Source: Paraburkholderia sp. FT54 (GTDB taxonomy: Bacteria > Pseudomonadota > Gammaproteobacteria > Burkholderiales > Burkholderiaceae). Taken from it: a stretch of DNA of 64,000 nucleotides. Shown here in pieces: positions 1 through 8,656 of this stretch (position 1 is its first letter; each line of letters starts with the position of its first letter). The notes under the pieces are model-generated. The model had not been told where the DNA came from. It saw nothing but the letters and a program-made list of their open reading frames with translations, and did not search any database. The stretch covers positions 3,038,001-3,102,000 of the forward strand of contig NZ_CP134195.1 in assembly GCF_031585635.1 (NCBI RefSeq). The letters run 5' to 3'. Position numbers and translations under genes: made by a program.

Positions 1-172
1 TAAGTTGGTCAAATTCCGGGTGACCGTAAGCGTCCCCTGGAAAGTATGCCTCGGGCCGAAGCAACGACAGATCATGAGCCCAGCGCAGAACGCGCAGGGC
101 CGCAGTATCTAGCGGCACCTTCGGCACTTGCAAAAGATCTTCAACTTTGATATCACCTACAACGTCGCCCAT
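1..172 (-). CDS. hypothetical protein, 3' end outside the window
   Basis: An open frame runs from an ATG at 172 off the left edge with no stop, giving 57 residues beginning MGDVVGDIKVEDLLQ. A GGGGA ribosome-binding-like stretch sits just upstream of the ATG. The visible part is acidic at the start, then has a helix-like stretch (LDTAALRVLRWAHDLSLLR). I do not recognise a family. It could be an annotation artefact, but the frame stays open to the edge and the start is well placed. Confidence 0.4.
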   Translation of the reverse strand, partial: MGDVVGDIKVEDLLQVPKVPLDTAALRVLRWAHDLSLLRPEAYFPGDAYGHPEFDQL

Positions 173-1787
173 CTTGTCCCCGCTCCGATTTGTTATCCGG
201 CGCTATTTAGGCACAATTGGCTGGTGTTCGCAATCTGACCGCGCGGCGGAATCGCACCCGTATTTCCTCAGGAGACGGATTTTAGGGGTATCGGTGGGGG
301 TATAGAAATCTCAAAAATGCCCGCAGCGCCCTGCCAGTCTTGACGTATGAATTCTGTCAGGGGACCAGCCATCAGCATGAAGGCCTATATCTGCCGAGAA
401 AACTATTCGAATTGGCGTAAATTCGGCGTAATGCAAATTGCTTAGCGCCGACGCGCATGCGGATTTCCATTCGGCCAGCGAAGAGCTTACAGCTGGCACT
501 CGCTCCCTGAACCCCTCCGTTCGGCGCACATCGCGTCACGCACCCGATACCAATGCGAGCAACCGTCCAGAGCACAGGTTGCGTTGCCCTGCCAACGTCA
601 TTGACAGAGTTCATTGCGACCGAGTGCTCCACCTTGATCGCTGCCACTGCCGATCAGGCACGTAGTTCGAAACCCGGTGGCCGATTCGCGCCAAAGCATT
701 GACTTGCGCGGCACTTCGTTCCTGGTGCCGCTGACCGGCGAGCACCAACCTCGGGCATCGATCCTAGCGCAAGTCCATTCTTTGCTCCGTCGTGGCAACT
801 GGCACCGACAATGGCGGCTTGCGCCCGAATCGGCGCGTCCGCCATCGAGCCAGTCCATCACCTGACCGCCGGTCCGTCTCAGGTCGCGATGAAAGCCTCG
901 CGCGTGCGTAATCTATTCGGCGATGGTTTCAGTTGGCACAATGGTTTCAGCCATGCTGGGCGGGGCATTGCGCGAAACCATGCTGAAACCATGTGGTCAC
1001 GTTTACCGATAGATAACGGCTATTTCGCTCAATAAATAGGCATAGTGAAACTATGAAACTGAGACGAAACTGGGCTTTGAAACCGCCTCAAACCCATGCT
1101 GGTCGGGGGTTTCAGCGAAACCGAAACCATGAAACCAAAAAACCGGACATATATATATACACATTCACAACCCGTAAGCCACACACAGAGAACCTTATAT
1201 ATGTATCTATCTATATTTCTATGGTTTCATGGTTTCATATATATAAGGCTTTGATTTGATTGATGAAACCGTGAAACCATGGGTGAAACTGCGTGGTTAC
1301 GGCGGTTACAGCGAGGAGGCGCCCTGGCAGACGCCACCATCGCAGCATTTTCAGGTGCACGCTTTTGTGGGAGGCGTGCGTGGTTGGCGAGAGCCTGCGT
1401 AGCAGGTTTTAAGGGGTCTGCACGGCGCTCTTTGGCATGGGCGATAGGGAGGGCTCGGTCCGACCCGCCCAGCGTCTTGTGGCGTGTTTTAAGCGATCTG
1501 CGACTTTGCGGAAACCCATTCCAAATCGGTTTGATGATCTACCCGAGTTTGGCGCCTCGCCGATTAAAGCCGGGAGGAAACTCGGCGGAAGAGGGACCAC
1601 AGGGCAGCCCGCGTCAACGAAGCTGCCCAGCGATTTGAGCTCTTAGATCACGGAAGCCAATTGGGCCGTCCAAGCCCGAAGGCGAGAACCGAGCTTGCTC
1701 TCAAAATTAACCGGTCGCCGGCGCAAAAATCGCACGCACGCTGCGTCGTGAAACGAAAATGTATCGAAACAGCCAACGTCAGTTCTT
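173..1787. other. 1.6 kb without a convincing gene; contains an iteron-like repeat field
   Basis: No open frame here has a credible product; the short frames overlap on both strands and lack family features. The stretch 311-900 looks like eroded coding DNA but I cannot name it. The part from about 920 to 1290 holds the GAAACC repeats described separately. From about 1300 to 1787 the DNA is high-GC and unremarkable, and serves as leader for the phage-like genes that follow. Confidence 0.5.
920..1292. repeat. iteron-like GAAACC(ATG) repeats on both strands around an AT-rich core
   Basis: About fifteen copies of GAAACC/GAAACT or its complement GGTTTC occur in under 400 bases, often extended to GAAACCATG or CATGGTTTC and sometimes back to back (for example near 1118-1138, 1218-1238 and 1260-1280). 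They flank a core at about 1140-1255 rich in TATATA runs in a high-GC setting. Clustered short iterons in both orientations next to an AT-rich segment are how plasmid and satellite-phage origins are often built, but a regulatory array or a decayed repeat is possible. No initiator gene is visible next to it. Confidence 0.6.
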
Positions 1788-2351
1788 ATGGCACGCCCTC
1801 CAGACCCCGCACGCCTCGAAGCGATCAAGACCATCCGCGAGCTTACGTGCATGCATGGCCCAGTCGATGGACCGCGTCGCGCTCGCCTGCGGTTTCCTGA
1901 CGTTCCAGTTCCCACATGGCACCGTTGGGTCAAGATGACGCGCGACGAGGATCGGAACCTGGTTGAAGAGGTGGCGGCCGTGGTTCCTCATCCGGCCCGG
2001 CCGCCCGCACCGGTAACGGATGGCGATCGCCACGGTATGCGAAGCGCGATCAATTTTTACAGTGAACTCGACGGGATGATCGCTGACGCCCGGCTGTTAT
2101 CGGATTACGCCGTTGCCATCAACGATGACGGCACGCGCCGTGTCAAGAATCCCCAGATGCTGGCGGTTTCACACCGTATGCGGGCCACGAATCTGGCACT
2201 CGCGCTGAAACACTCCGAGATGGTGTGGAGCGTCGAGCGCCTTGAGCAGATGCACGACGCGATCACTGGCGCGATCCTGCAGGCAGACCGCGAAACCGGC
2301 GAGCGCGTTTTCGCTGCATTGAAAGAAGTGTGTGGCCGATGGAGCCTTTGA
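1788..2351 (+). CDS. phage-like protein, possible terminase small subunit or DNA-binding protein
   Basis: This 187-residue protein opens MARPPDPARLEAIKTIREL and has an early segment (PVPTWHRWVKMTRDED) that reads like a helix-turn-helix of the kind found in phage terminase small subunits and island DNA-binding proteins. The rest is mainly helical (NLALALKHSEMVWSVERLEQMHDAITGAIL). It is first in a tight plus-strand run of small genes reaching 3452, directly downstream of the iteron field. The terminase reading is inference from style and context; the gene could equally be a replication or packaging accessory protein of a satellite element. Confidence 0.5.
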   Translation: MARPPDPARLEAIKTIRELTCMHGPVDGPRRARLRFPDVPVPTWHRWVKMTRDEDRNLVEEVAAVVPHPARPPAPVTDGDRHGMRSAINFYSELDGMIADARLLSDYAVAINDDGTRRVKNPQMLAVSHRMRATNLALALKHSEMVWSVERLEQMHDAITGAILQADRETGERVFAALKEVCGRWSL

Positions 2352-2626
2352 ATCCGGCGTTTCTGCACGCATCTAGGACCGGCGTCCGCGGAAATTCCCC
2401 GTCAATCTTGATTGCTGCTGCCCTTCACGAGCGCCTGACAGTGCTTCACGCTGACGTGAAGCTGCGTGAACAGAGTGGACGCCCGACCATACTCCTGAAG
2501 AGCTCGCTTGCGTGCCTGCGCCGGCAAGTTGACGCGGCAGCGAAAGTGGACGTGAACGCGGCGGAAATGGTTCGGCGTCGACGCTATCCATCCCAGGCCG
2601 GCCGGGTCGGCACTCCTTCAAACTGA
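2339..2626 (+). CDS. small hypothetical protein overlapping the previous gene
   Basis: A 95-residue frame begins at ATG 2339, overlaps the end of the previous gene, and stops 23 bases before the next one, so it fits translational coupling in this small operon. The product is basic and helical (LIAAALHERLTVLHADVKLRE, SSLACLRRQVDAAAKV). A longer frame on the opposite strand (2373-2924) competes for the same DNA; I prefer this one because of strand and spacing. No family recognised. Confidence 0.35.
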   Translation: MEPLNPAFLHASRTGVRGNSPSILIAAALHERLTVLHADVKLREQSGRPTILLKSSLACLRRQVDAAAKVDVNAAEMVRRRRYPSQAGRVGTPSN

Positions 2627-2649
2627 CGGCCCTGAAACTGGATATCCGA

Positions 2650-3186
2650 ATGCCTGTGTACTTCGAGTTTGCTGAACTTCCATGCCGGCAACACTTTGTC
2701 TGCGACCGGTTGCGAGCGACGCTTTCCACGGACGCTTGTGGCGACCGCTGGAAGGCCGCAGGCGTAGCGACCGCCAACGCCCGGTGGATCACCTGCAAGA
2801 ACTGTCGAATCGGCGCCCGGCACGCCGGAGCGATCAACGCGAACCCCTCACCGTTCCGGGCTGTGAAGATCTGCGCACGGTGCCACCTGACTGCGTCGCG
2901 CCTGATTGCCAAGCATCTGTGCATCAGTTGTTACAACCGTCAGCGTGAGCAGGTCGTGGGGAAGAATGCCAAAGGCACTAGGCCGGTCAAGCTCGCGCCG
3001 CTGCATCGGCGCTCGATCAGCTATGTGACAGGCGGTACGCTGAAGAGTATGACGGTCGAGCGAAGCCTTGACGCCATGGAGTTGATCGTCGCAGTCCTGC
3101 GGGACGAGGCGTGTTCCGTGCAATTTGGATGGCAGGCGCAGCCCGGTGCACGCGCCTTGCAGCAGATCTGGGAGACCGGCGGATGA
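2650..3186 (+). CDS. Cys-rich, probably zinc-binding hypothetical protein
   Basis: This 178-residue protein has paired cysteines that look like treble-clef or zinc-ribbon knuckles: CKNC in its middle, then CARCH and CISCY about 50 residues later. Zinc-organised nucleic-acid binding is therefore likely. The C-terminal third (SMTVERSLDAMELIVAVLRDEA) looks helical. Its stop overlaps the ATG of the next Cys-rich gene, so the two are probably made together. It sits in the phage- or satellite-like cluster; I cannot give a specific function. Confidence 0.55.
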   Translation: MPVYFEFAELPCRQHFVCDRLRATLSTDACGDRWKAAGVATANARWITCKNCRIGARHAGAINANPSPFRAVKICARCHLTASRLIAKHLCISCYNRQREQVVGKNAKGTRPVKLAPLHRRSISYVTGGTLKSMTVERSLDAMELIVAVLRDEACSVQFGWQAQPGARALQQIWETGG

Positions 3187-3452
3187 ACGACGAGGACGCA
3201 TCCTGGAAGCTTGCCGCACATTGCTGTCGGGCATGTTTTGGCCGCGTGTTGTTCGGAAATTCCACCGACGGCCGGCACCGGTACCGATGCGCGCAATGCG
3301 GAGCGCACGGCGATGGCGACGACGCCTCAGTTATCTGTTGCTGCGGCATCCGGCTCAGGACGGGCACCGACGCCGGCGTGCGCTGCACGCTGAACAATTC
3401 CCCATCACCAGCATGGACGTCGGAGGTTGTTGCCGGGCAGGTATGCATCTGA
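3183..3452 (+). CDS. small Cys-rich zinc-ribbon-like protein
   Basis: An 89-residue protein starting at the ATG inside the ATGA overlap with the upstream gene. It contains CCRAC, then CAQC, then VICCCG and a late cysteine, consistent with one or two zinc ribbons; the CRAC-to-CAQC spacing is ribbon-like. An upstream in-frame ATG at 3111 exists but lies deep in the previous gene, so 3183 is preferred. It is probably a partner of the 2650-3186 product; function unknown. Confidence 0.5.
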   Translation: MNDEDASWKLAAHCCRACFGRVLFGNSTDGRHRYRCAQCGAHGDGDDASVICCCGIRLRTGTDAGVRCTLNNSPSPAWTSEVVAGQVCI

Positions 3453-3473
3453 TTGCCGAAATCATGCCTCTCG

Positions 3474-4046
3474 TCAGTGGCCTGCTACAGCGCCAATCGC
3501 GTCGACGGTTCGCGCGAGCTCGTTTGACAGGGACCCCGGAAGTGCGCGGCGAAATATGCAGGCCAGCTCGGCGTAGTACCAGAGGGTGCCTTCCCGGCCG
3601 GCGGTAAATCGGTCAAATACGGCTGGCCCAATGGCATGGAGATCCGTCAGGATCGCTCGCGCGTTGTACAGTTTATCGGACGCGGCTACCAATAACACGT
3701 CCTTGTCGGCGCCTTCTAGGTGGGCCAGATACGCTTCCTTGCGGGTCCGCCAGTCGGGCTTCTCCCCCTTTGCATCCGGTACGGCATCAGTGCAGCCCTC
3801 AACTATGCGCAGGACCCGATCGCCGAAGAGCTCACGGATGCTGATGGCGGCGTCCGCGCCAACATCTTCGATAGCGTCGTGCAGCAGGCCGGCGATGGCC
3901 TGTTCCTCGTCGCCGCCATTTTCCAGGACGAGGCTGGCCACGCCCAGAAGATGCGACGCGTAAGGGATCCGCGTGCCCTTGCGGACCTGTGTGGCGTGCA
4001 GCTCTAGCGCGAGTGCAGTAGCCTGGGAGAATTTACTTGTGAGCAT
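3474..4046 (-). CDS. RelA/SpoT-type HD phosphohydrolase, small alarmone hydrolase-like
   Basis: A 190-residue HD-superfamily protein. The order of motifs matches the hydrolase half of RelA/SpoT and the single-domain Mesh1/SAH enzymes: HATQVRKGTRIPYASH near residue 17, LLHDAIEDVG near residue 56 carrying the metal-binding HD pair, and SDKLYNARAI near residue 124. No synthetase or TGS domain is present. Such enzymes remove pyrophosphate from (p)ppGpp-like nucleotides; the exact substrate is unproven. It converges on the phage-like genes and lies alone on its strand, so it may be cargo of the same island. Confidence 0.85.
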   Translation of the reverse strand: MLTSKFSQATALALELHATQVRKGTRIPYASHLLGVASLVLENGGDEEQAIAGLLHDAIEDVGADAAISIRELFGDRVLRIVEGCTDAVPDAKGEKPDWRTRKEAYLAHLEGADKDVLLVAASDKLYNARAILTDLHAIGPAVFDRFTAGREGTLWYYAELACIFRRALPGSLSNELARTVDAIGAVAGH

Positions 4047-4156
4047 GGATTTTGTGAGTAATAGAAAAGCTCGCGCCTTATCGCGCCTGTGATGGTCCGA
4101 CCTGTGCGCTGTCAGGTAATATCATGAGGATACGAAACGCCCACAAAGAGGCTACC

Positions 4157-4456
4157 ATGACAGTCAAAATGTACGAAGACGACAACGCGCATCATGCCGA
4201 TGAAGATTATCGCTCTGGCCCAAGGATGTTTTTGGACATGGCCTCAGCTCTCGCGGAAGCGCGGCGCATAGTTGATGATTTTCTTGCCGAGGCGCACGAA
4301 CCGGGGATGACGGGTCGCGACCTGTTTGAGAGCTATAAGGCTTTCGGTCCGGATCCGTGGATCGTTGCCAATGAGAATGGCCCGTTGGTCCCTTTTTCTG
4401 CTTGGGATTATGCTCGCTCGCGTTGCGAAGAGAAGGCGCGTACCAAAACCACTTAG
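4157..4456 (+). CDS. conserved-looking small acidic hypothetical protein
   Basis: This 99-residue acidic protein starts MTVKMYEDDNAHHADEDY and ends in a basic tail. The ATG at 4157 follows an AGAGG ribosome-binding site; an earlier in-frame ATG at 4124 lacks one. A helical segment (FLDMASALAEARRIVDDFLAEA) is followed by a stretch FGPDPWIVANENGPLVPFSAWDY with several aromatics, resembling small stand-alone proteins common in Burkholderia islands. No function can be assigned. It is transcribed away from the HD hydrolase. Confidence 0.55.
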   Translation: MTVKMYEDDNAHHADEDYRSGPRMFLDMASALAEARRIVDDFLAEAHEPGMTGRDLFESYKAFGPDPWIVANENGPLVPFSAWDYARSRCEEKARTKTT

Positions 4457-4660
4457 CGCTGCCCACTGACGATACCTTGCCTATGTCCTGACTCGCGTTG
4501 CTGACTACTAGACCAATCCCATCGACGAGCTCGTGCCAAGGCGTGTTGCAAACAAGCTGCATAAATCGACCGGTCCGCCGAATCGCAACCTAACCACGCA
4601 GGACCGTCATCCCTCATGCCAGGCGCGCACACGTAAGCTGGGGATGGCCTAAGGCAAGCC

Positions 4661-4894
4661 GCTTACGCAAGCTTTCGCTGGCACCACAGGCTCTTCAGCG
4701 ACACGGTCGCCGGTGCGAAAGCCAGTGCCGTCATCTACAGCCTCGTGCTCACGTGCCGCGCTTGCGACGTCGAACCGTACCTATATCTGCGCCACGTCCT
4801 TACCGAGCTGCCGCAACGACCGCCGGACGTCGACATCAGCGATCTGCTGCCGTTTGACTTCATGCCACCGCAGACCTCCACGAACATCCCCTGA
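4661..4894 (+). pseudogene. IS66 family transposase (TnpC) C-terminal remnant
   Basis: Reading from 4661 to the TGA at 4892-4894 gives LFSDTVAGAKASAVIYSLVL followed by a region with EPYLYLRHVLTELP and DISDLLPFDF. This is the conserved end of IS66 transposases (WLFSDTxxGAxASAxxYSLVETA, then EPYxYLRxVL and a DxxxLLPW/F tail). The catalytic DDE core is absent and no start is present, so it is a dead 3' fragment. It lies immediately left of the IS91-type element. Confidence 0.85.
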
Positions 4895-5086
4895 CGACAG
4901 TAGCTCCGCACGCAAGATCGCAAGTCGCGCCGCGCTCCGTTAGCACTAGAAAATTACGCCGCTGGGCGACGTTCACACCGCGGGGTCGTGTGTTCGATTT
5001 AGCGCTTGCGAATCTGGATAAATGGTCACAGGCCGAATATCAGTGGCGTCCGGTTACTCCAGTCCATGATTTCGTCTGCGACCGTC

Positions 5087-6409
5087 TCAAGCCGTTAAGC
5101 GTTGTTCGATGCCTGCCCTTGTCCGCAGCCCATGAGTAAATGACGACGCATGCGGGCAGGCGTTGGACAAGGCTCGAGGGAGGAAACCGCGGAGTGAACC
5201 GACGCGGCCGGAAACTTGGGCGGCTATGGGGAATAAAGCGAGCTCACCGTCAGCCTTACCACCGGATGCTGAAGCGAACCTGGGTCGGGATGGTGTCGAA
5301 GGCGCTTTCGAAGGGGCGCCGCAGTGTTTGCAGACAAAGGTCGGCGCTCTGGTATCCGCAGATGTGTCATCGCTGGCGTCAGTGACTGCTGGGGCGTGCA
5401 GCAACGCACGTATGCTCGCCAGGTTCTGCCGTCGCACCGGATTGGCAAGCAGCCCATAGTGACGGATGCGGTGGAACCCACCGGGCAGCACGTGCAGCAG
5501 GAATCGACGCATGAACTCACCGGCCTCTAGCGTCATGGTCTTGTAGCGGGTGCGCCCTCTGGCGCGGTAATCCTTCCAGTGGAAGGTCACGCCCCGTTCA
5601 TCGAGCGCGATGAGTCGCCGGTTGGAGATGGCCACGCGATGCGTATAGCGCGACAGATACGCGAGTACGGCCCCGGGTCCGGCGAACGGGCGCTTCGCAT
5701 ACACCACCCATTCACACGCGCGCAACGGCGCGAGCCACCGGGCGAAGGTAGCCCGATCGGCGAGCGCGGCATACTCGCCGAAGAAGCGTAGCTGGCCGCG
5801 ACCATGCATTGCCGCGAGTTCTTCCAGGAAACGGCGCCGGAACAGGCGCGAGAGCACGCGCACCGGCAGGAAGAAGCCGGGCCGGCATGCGACCCACCGC
5901 TCGCCGTCAGGCGACAGGCCTCCACCAGGGACGATGCCGTGCACGTGCGGATGGTGCGTCAGTGCCGAGCCCCACGTATGCAGCACCAGCGTCGCGCCGA
6001 TCTGCGCGCCCAGATGCTTCGGATCGGCGGCGATGGTGCGCAGGGTTTCGGCGGCAACATCGAACAGCAGGCCGTAGATCACCGCCTTGTTGTACCAGGC
6101 GATCGCGCTGATCGCGGCGGGCAGCGTAAAGACGACGTGGTAGTACTCGACCGGTAGCAGATCGGCCTGACGTGCCTCGAGCCACCGGTGCGCGGCGCTC
6201 GCCTGACACTTCGGGCAATGGCGGTTACGGCACGAGTTGTAGGCGAGCTCGATCTGTTCGCATCCGGAGCAGCGCAACACATGTCCACCCAGTGCCGCGC
6301 TGCGGCACTGTTCAATGGCCGACATCACCTTCAGCTGTCCCAGGCTCAACTGTACGGTTTGTCGCCACGCGGGCCCATGCGCGCGGAAGACGTCCGCGAC
6401 TTCGGGCAC
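5087..6409 (-). CDS. IS91 family HUH transposase
   Basis: A 440-residue Rep-like transposase. The N-terminal zinc-binding module shows CSGC (about 47-50) and CRNRHCPKCQ (about 60-69). The HUH metal site is HPHVH at 153-157, and the catalytic tyrosines are expected in YLSRYTHRVAISNRRL (Y251, Y255). IS91 enzymes move single-stranded DNA by rolling-circle transposition in the cytoplasm. The assigned start is a GTG at 6409. The last 50 or so residues are translated from the antisense of a terminal hairpin repeat, so the native C-terminus may be shorter. The gene looks intact and could be active. Confidence 0.9.
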   Translation of the reverse strand: MPEVADVFRAHGPAWRQTVQLSLGQLKVMSAIEQCRSAALGGHVLRCSGCEQIELAYNSCRNRHCPKCQASAAHRWLEARQADLLPVEYYHVVFTLPAAISAIAWYNKAVIYGLLFDVAAETLRTIAADPKHLGAQIGATLVLHTWGSALTHHPHVHGIVPGGGLSPDGERWVACRPGFFLPVRVLSRLFRRRFLEELAAMHGRGQLRFFGEYAALADRATFARWLAPLRACEWVVYAKRPFAGPGAVLAYLSRYTHRVAISNRRLIALDERGVTFHWKDYRARGRTRYKTMTLEAGEFMRRFLLHVLPGGFHRIRHYGLLANPVRRQNLASIRALLHAPAVTDASDDTSADTRAPTFVCKHCGAPSKAPSTPSRPRFASASGGKADGELALFPIAAQVSGRVGSLRGFLPRALSNACPHASSFTHGLRTRAGIEQRLTA

Positions 6410-6710
6410 GGAGGTGCTCTGTGTTTCAGGTGCGGTGCAGGTTCTCCAGCGGACTGGTGACTTCGCGCAGCAGGTCGGTGGCCAGCCTCGCCACCGTGCA
6501 TCCCGTCGACATCAACCCGCTTTGCCCCAGCGCTGCGTCAGTCCAACACCGCACGCGACCTCTTCAATCCCCATACCGCTAAAGGTTCCGGCCACGCCGG
6601 AACACTCCGCGGTTTCCTCCATCGGGATTTGTACGACGCCTGCCCGCATGCGCCTGCGGCCCGCGCTCATGTCCGTGGTCGAGGGCAGGCATCCTACAAA
6701 TCTAAACAAG
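5098..6710. mobile_element. IS91-type element with inverted hairpin ends
   Basis: The transposase is flanked by two related copies of a roughly 140-base structure in opposite orientation: about 5103-5250 on plus and about 6706-6560 on minus. Each has GATGCCTGCCC, a spacer, GGGCAGGCGT, then GAGGAAACCGCGGAGTG and a GGCCGGAA block. The CCTGCCC/GGGCAGG arms can form a hairpin, as expected for oriIS or terIS ends used by HUH enzymes. A third, solitary copy lies at about 24362-24555. Exact element ends cannot be fixed by eye. Confidence 0.6.
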
Positions 6711-6850
6711 GGCGGCCTCTTGGTCCCGCCGTCGCAACTGGCCGATGACAAGAAGGCGCGCCCGCTGGCAACCGAGAGACTGCGGTCGCGGCGAGCGTCC
6801 TCTTCACATGCGCTCGCCGGCGACGGTGAAAAACTTCACCATCGAACCAC
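6410..6850. other. non-coding end region of the IS91-type element
   Basis: Between the transposase start and the exported-protein operon there is no credible gene. 6511-6706 is the reverse complement of the repeat seen at 24362-24555, including the hairpin arms. 6710-6850 holds unassigned DNA just beyond the stop of the last exported-protein gene; I see no clear terminator. Confidence 0.5.
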
Positions 6851-7516
6851 TCAGTCCCCCATGTTCGCGCCGGCCACCTTGATCGCCGACGTATCGATAC
6901 CCTGCGACGTCGCATATGTCACGAGCTGGCTCGTCGTGCTGCCGAACGCCGACATGAGCGTCGGCGCTTCCTTGGCAACGTACAGCAGGCTGCTGAGCTT
7001 GAAGAGGATGGTCGGGTCCATTGTGTGCGCGAGCGACTGGCCCGCGTCCGCGGCCTTCTTGCCGGCGTTCACCAGTCCTGCGGTTCCCAGGCCGTACGGC
7101 ACGAGCGACTTCGCGAACGTCGCCTTGCTCGCGTCGCTCAGGGTGCCGGCCTTGGCGATATCCTGCTTCGCGTAGTCATTGAGTTCGAGGCTGCTTTCGA
7201 GAGCCTTCTTCATGCCGTCCTTGCCGGTCAGCGTGCCGCCGCCGAGTGAGTCGACCGTGAGTTGCGCGGCCTTGGCGCGTTCATCGTCGCCGAGCGCCGT
7301 GAACATCATCGCCTGCGCCTTCGACAGATTGAGCAGCGACACAGCCATCGATTTCAGCAGGTCGGTTTGCTGCGTCGTGAGCGCATCGACGTTGACGCTC
7401 GCCGCGGAGTTGCCGCCGCCGATGCCGGGAATCGACGGCAAACCGAACGCCATCGAAGGCGATGCATACACAGCGGAAACAACCAGTGCGATAGCGGGAA
7501 GGGTACGGAGTTTCAT
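6851..7516 (-). CDS. exported protein of unknown function (sixth gene of exported operon)
   Basis: A 221-residue protein with a clean signal peptide (LPAIALVVSAVYASPSMA, cleavage before FGLPSIPG). After a glycine-rich linker the mature part is almost entirely Ala/Leu/Lys helix, without cysteines, reminiscent of periplasmic helical-bundle proteins. It follows the 7550-8656 gene by 33 bases and is last in a six-gene minus-strand operon whose products all carry export signals. Likely periplasmic and probably acts with its neighbours; no domain recognised. Confidence 0.65.
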   Translation of the reverse strand: MKLRTLPAIALVVSAVYASPSMAFGLPSIPGIGGGNSAASVNVDALTTQQTDLLKSMAVSLLNLSKAQAMMFTALGDDERAKAAQLTVDSLGGGTLTGKDGMKKALESSLELNDYAKQDIAKAGTLSDASKATFAKSLVPYGLGTAGLVNAGKKAADAGQSLAHTMDPTILFKLSSLLYVAKEAPTLMSAFGSTTSQLVTYATSQGIDTSAIKVAGANMGD

Positions 7517-7549
7517 GGCTTCTTATTCCTTTTGTTGTCGGATGGACTG

Positions 7550-8656
7550 CTAGTGGATTTGTTTGGCGTTCAATTGATCGACCAACGTTTTGGCGGCGTT
7601 GCGGCTCGCCAGATTCAATGCATTGCGCGTCGCAACACTTTCATCGGGTCCGAGTCCCGCGAACTGCACCGGACCGACCGACGCGACCTTTCTCGGCAAG
7701 GCTTGCCGGATGTCCCACACCTGACCGCGCACCGAGACGAAGACGCGCTTGTTGCCAGTCACGGGATCGGTGTCCTGCACGCCCACGTCGATGGTTCCGG
7801 TCGCGAACAGCGACGCGCCGCACTGACGCGATGCGCCAATCATCGAGCGGCGTGTCTGCATGGTCATGTCATCGCTCGCGCCGAATTCCTTCATGACGAT
7901 GGTCCGGTCGACACCGCCGCAGTTCGCCACGACATCGTCGTAACCCGCGATCTCGAAGCCCGACGTACTGAGCACGTCGCTCATGGCGGCGGTGACATCC
8001 TCGGGACTCGTCACGTCGTAGACGGTCTGCGCGCGCTTGCGCTCGACCGAACCGCCGTAAGTCACTTCCTTCATGCCGGAGCTACGGCTGCCGGTGGCTT
8101 CGACGTCGTCCGAATCGACGGCCTTTTCCATCGACGTGCTGGATGAGTCGGTCTTCTCGACTTTCGACACGCGCGCATCGAAGGACTTTGACTTGATCAC
8201 TTCGCGAGCGAGGAACACGAACACCAGCGTGCTGCCGTTGCCCGTGCCCTGATGCGATGCCACCGAGGTCGCATCGAGAATCGAATCGACGGCGGTCTCA
8301 TTGATGTTGGCCCGCACGGCGACGCGCAAGGTGTGCGACGTGGCATCGGTCTGCTGATCGACGATCGTCAGATCCTTGACATATTCATCGATGTTACCCG
8401 TGAAGCGGTCCTTGTTCGCGAGATAGGTTTTCATCTTCGCGTCGTTGAAGCGCGACGTGTAAAGGTCCCATGCCGCTAGCTTCGCCGCGCCGAACGCGGC
8501 CTTGTTGGATGCCGCATCCGGCGCGCTGGAAAAGAGTCCCGTCCAGTACGGCACGGTCACGGTGCCGCGCACCTGCACCACATCCGCCGATGCGAACAAC
8601 GGCGTCATCAGCGTCAACGCGATCAACGCGCGTCGTGCGTTCCTGATCACATGCAT
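7550..8656 (-). CDS. exported protein, possible FlgT/LPP20-like N-terminal region
   Basis: A 368-residue protein with signal peptide RALIALTLMTPLFASA, then DVVQVRGTVTVPYWTGLF and an Ala-rich helix. That strand-plus-helix opening recalls the FlgT N-terminal/LPP20 fold, also suggested for the first gene of the operon. A later part (MSDVLSTSGFEIAGYDDVVANCGG... GASLFATGTIDVGVQDTDP) resembles the way CsgG-like proteins describe a nucleotide-free alpha/beta core. The chosen ATG at 8656 overlaps the previous gene by 10 bases; the frame stays open far upstream but inside that gene. Function unknown. Confidence 0.65.
   Translation of the reverse strand: MHVIRNARRALIALTLMTPLFASADVVQVRGTVTVPYWTGLFSSAPDAASNKAAFGAAKLAAWDLYTSRFNDAKMKTYLANKDRFTGNIDEYVKDLTIVDQQTDATSHTLRVAVRANINETAVDSILDATSVASHQGTGNGSTLVFVFLAREVIKSKSFDARVSKVEKTDSSSTSMEKAVDSDDVEATGSRSSGMKEVTYGGSVERKRAQTVYDVTSPEDVTAAMSDVLSTSGFEIAGYDDVVANCGGVDRTIVMKEFGASDDMTMQTRRSMIGASRQCGASLFATGTIDVGVQDTDPVTGNKRVFVSVRGQVWDIRQALPRKVASVGPVQFAGLGPDESVATRNALNLASRNAAKTLVDQLNAKQIH

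Noticed and set aside
920..1292. CRISPR array
   Set aside because: The GAAACC words are short, on both strands and irregularly spaced, with no equal-length spacers.
2373..2924. 183-residue minus-strand frame
   Set aside because: It overlaps two plus-strand genes with better spacing and motifs, and has no family features.
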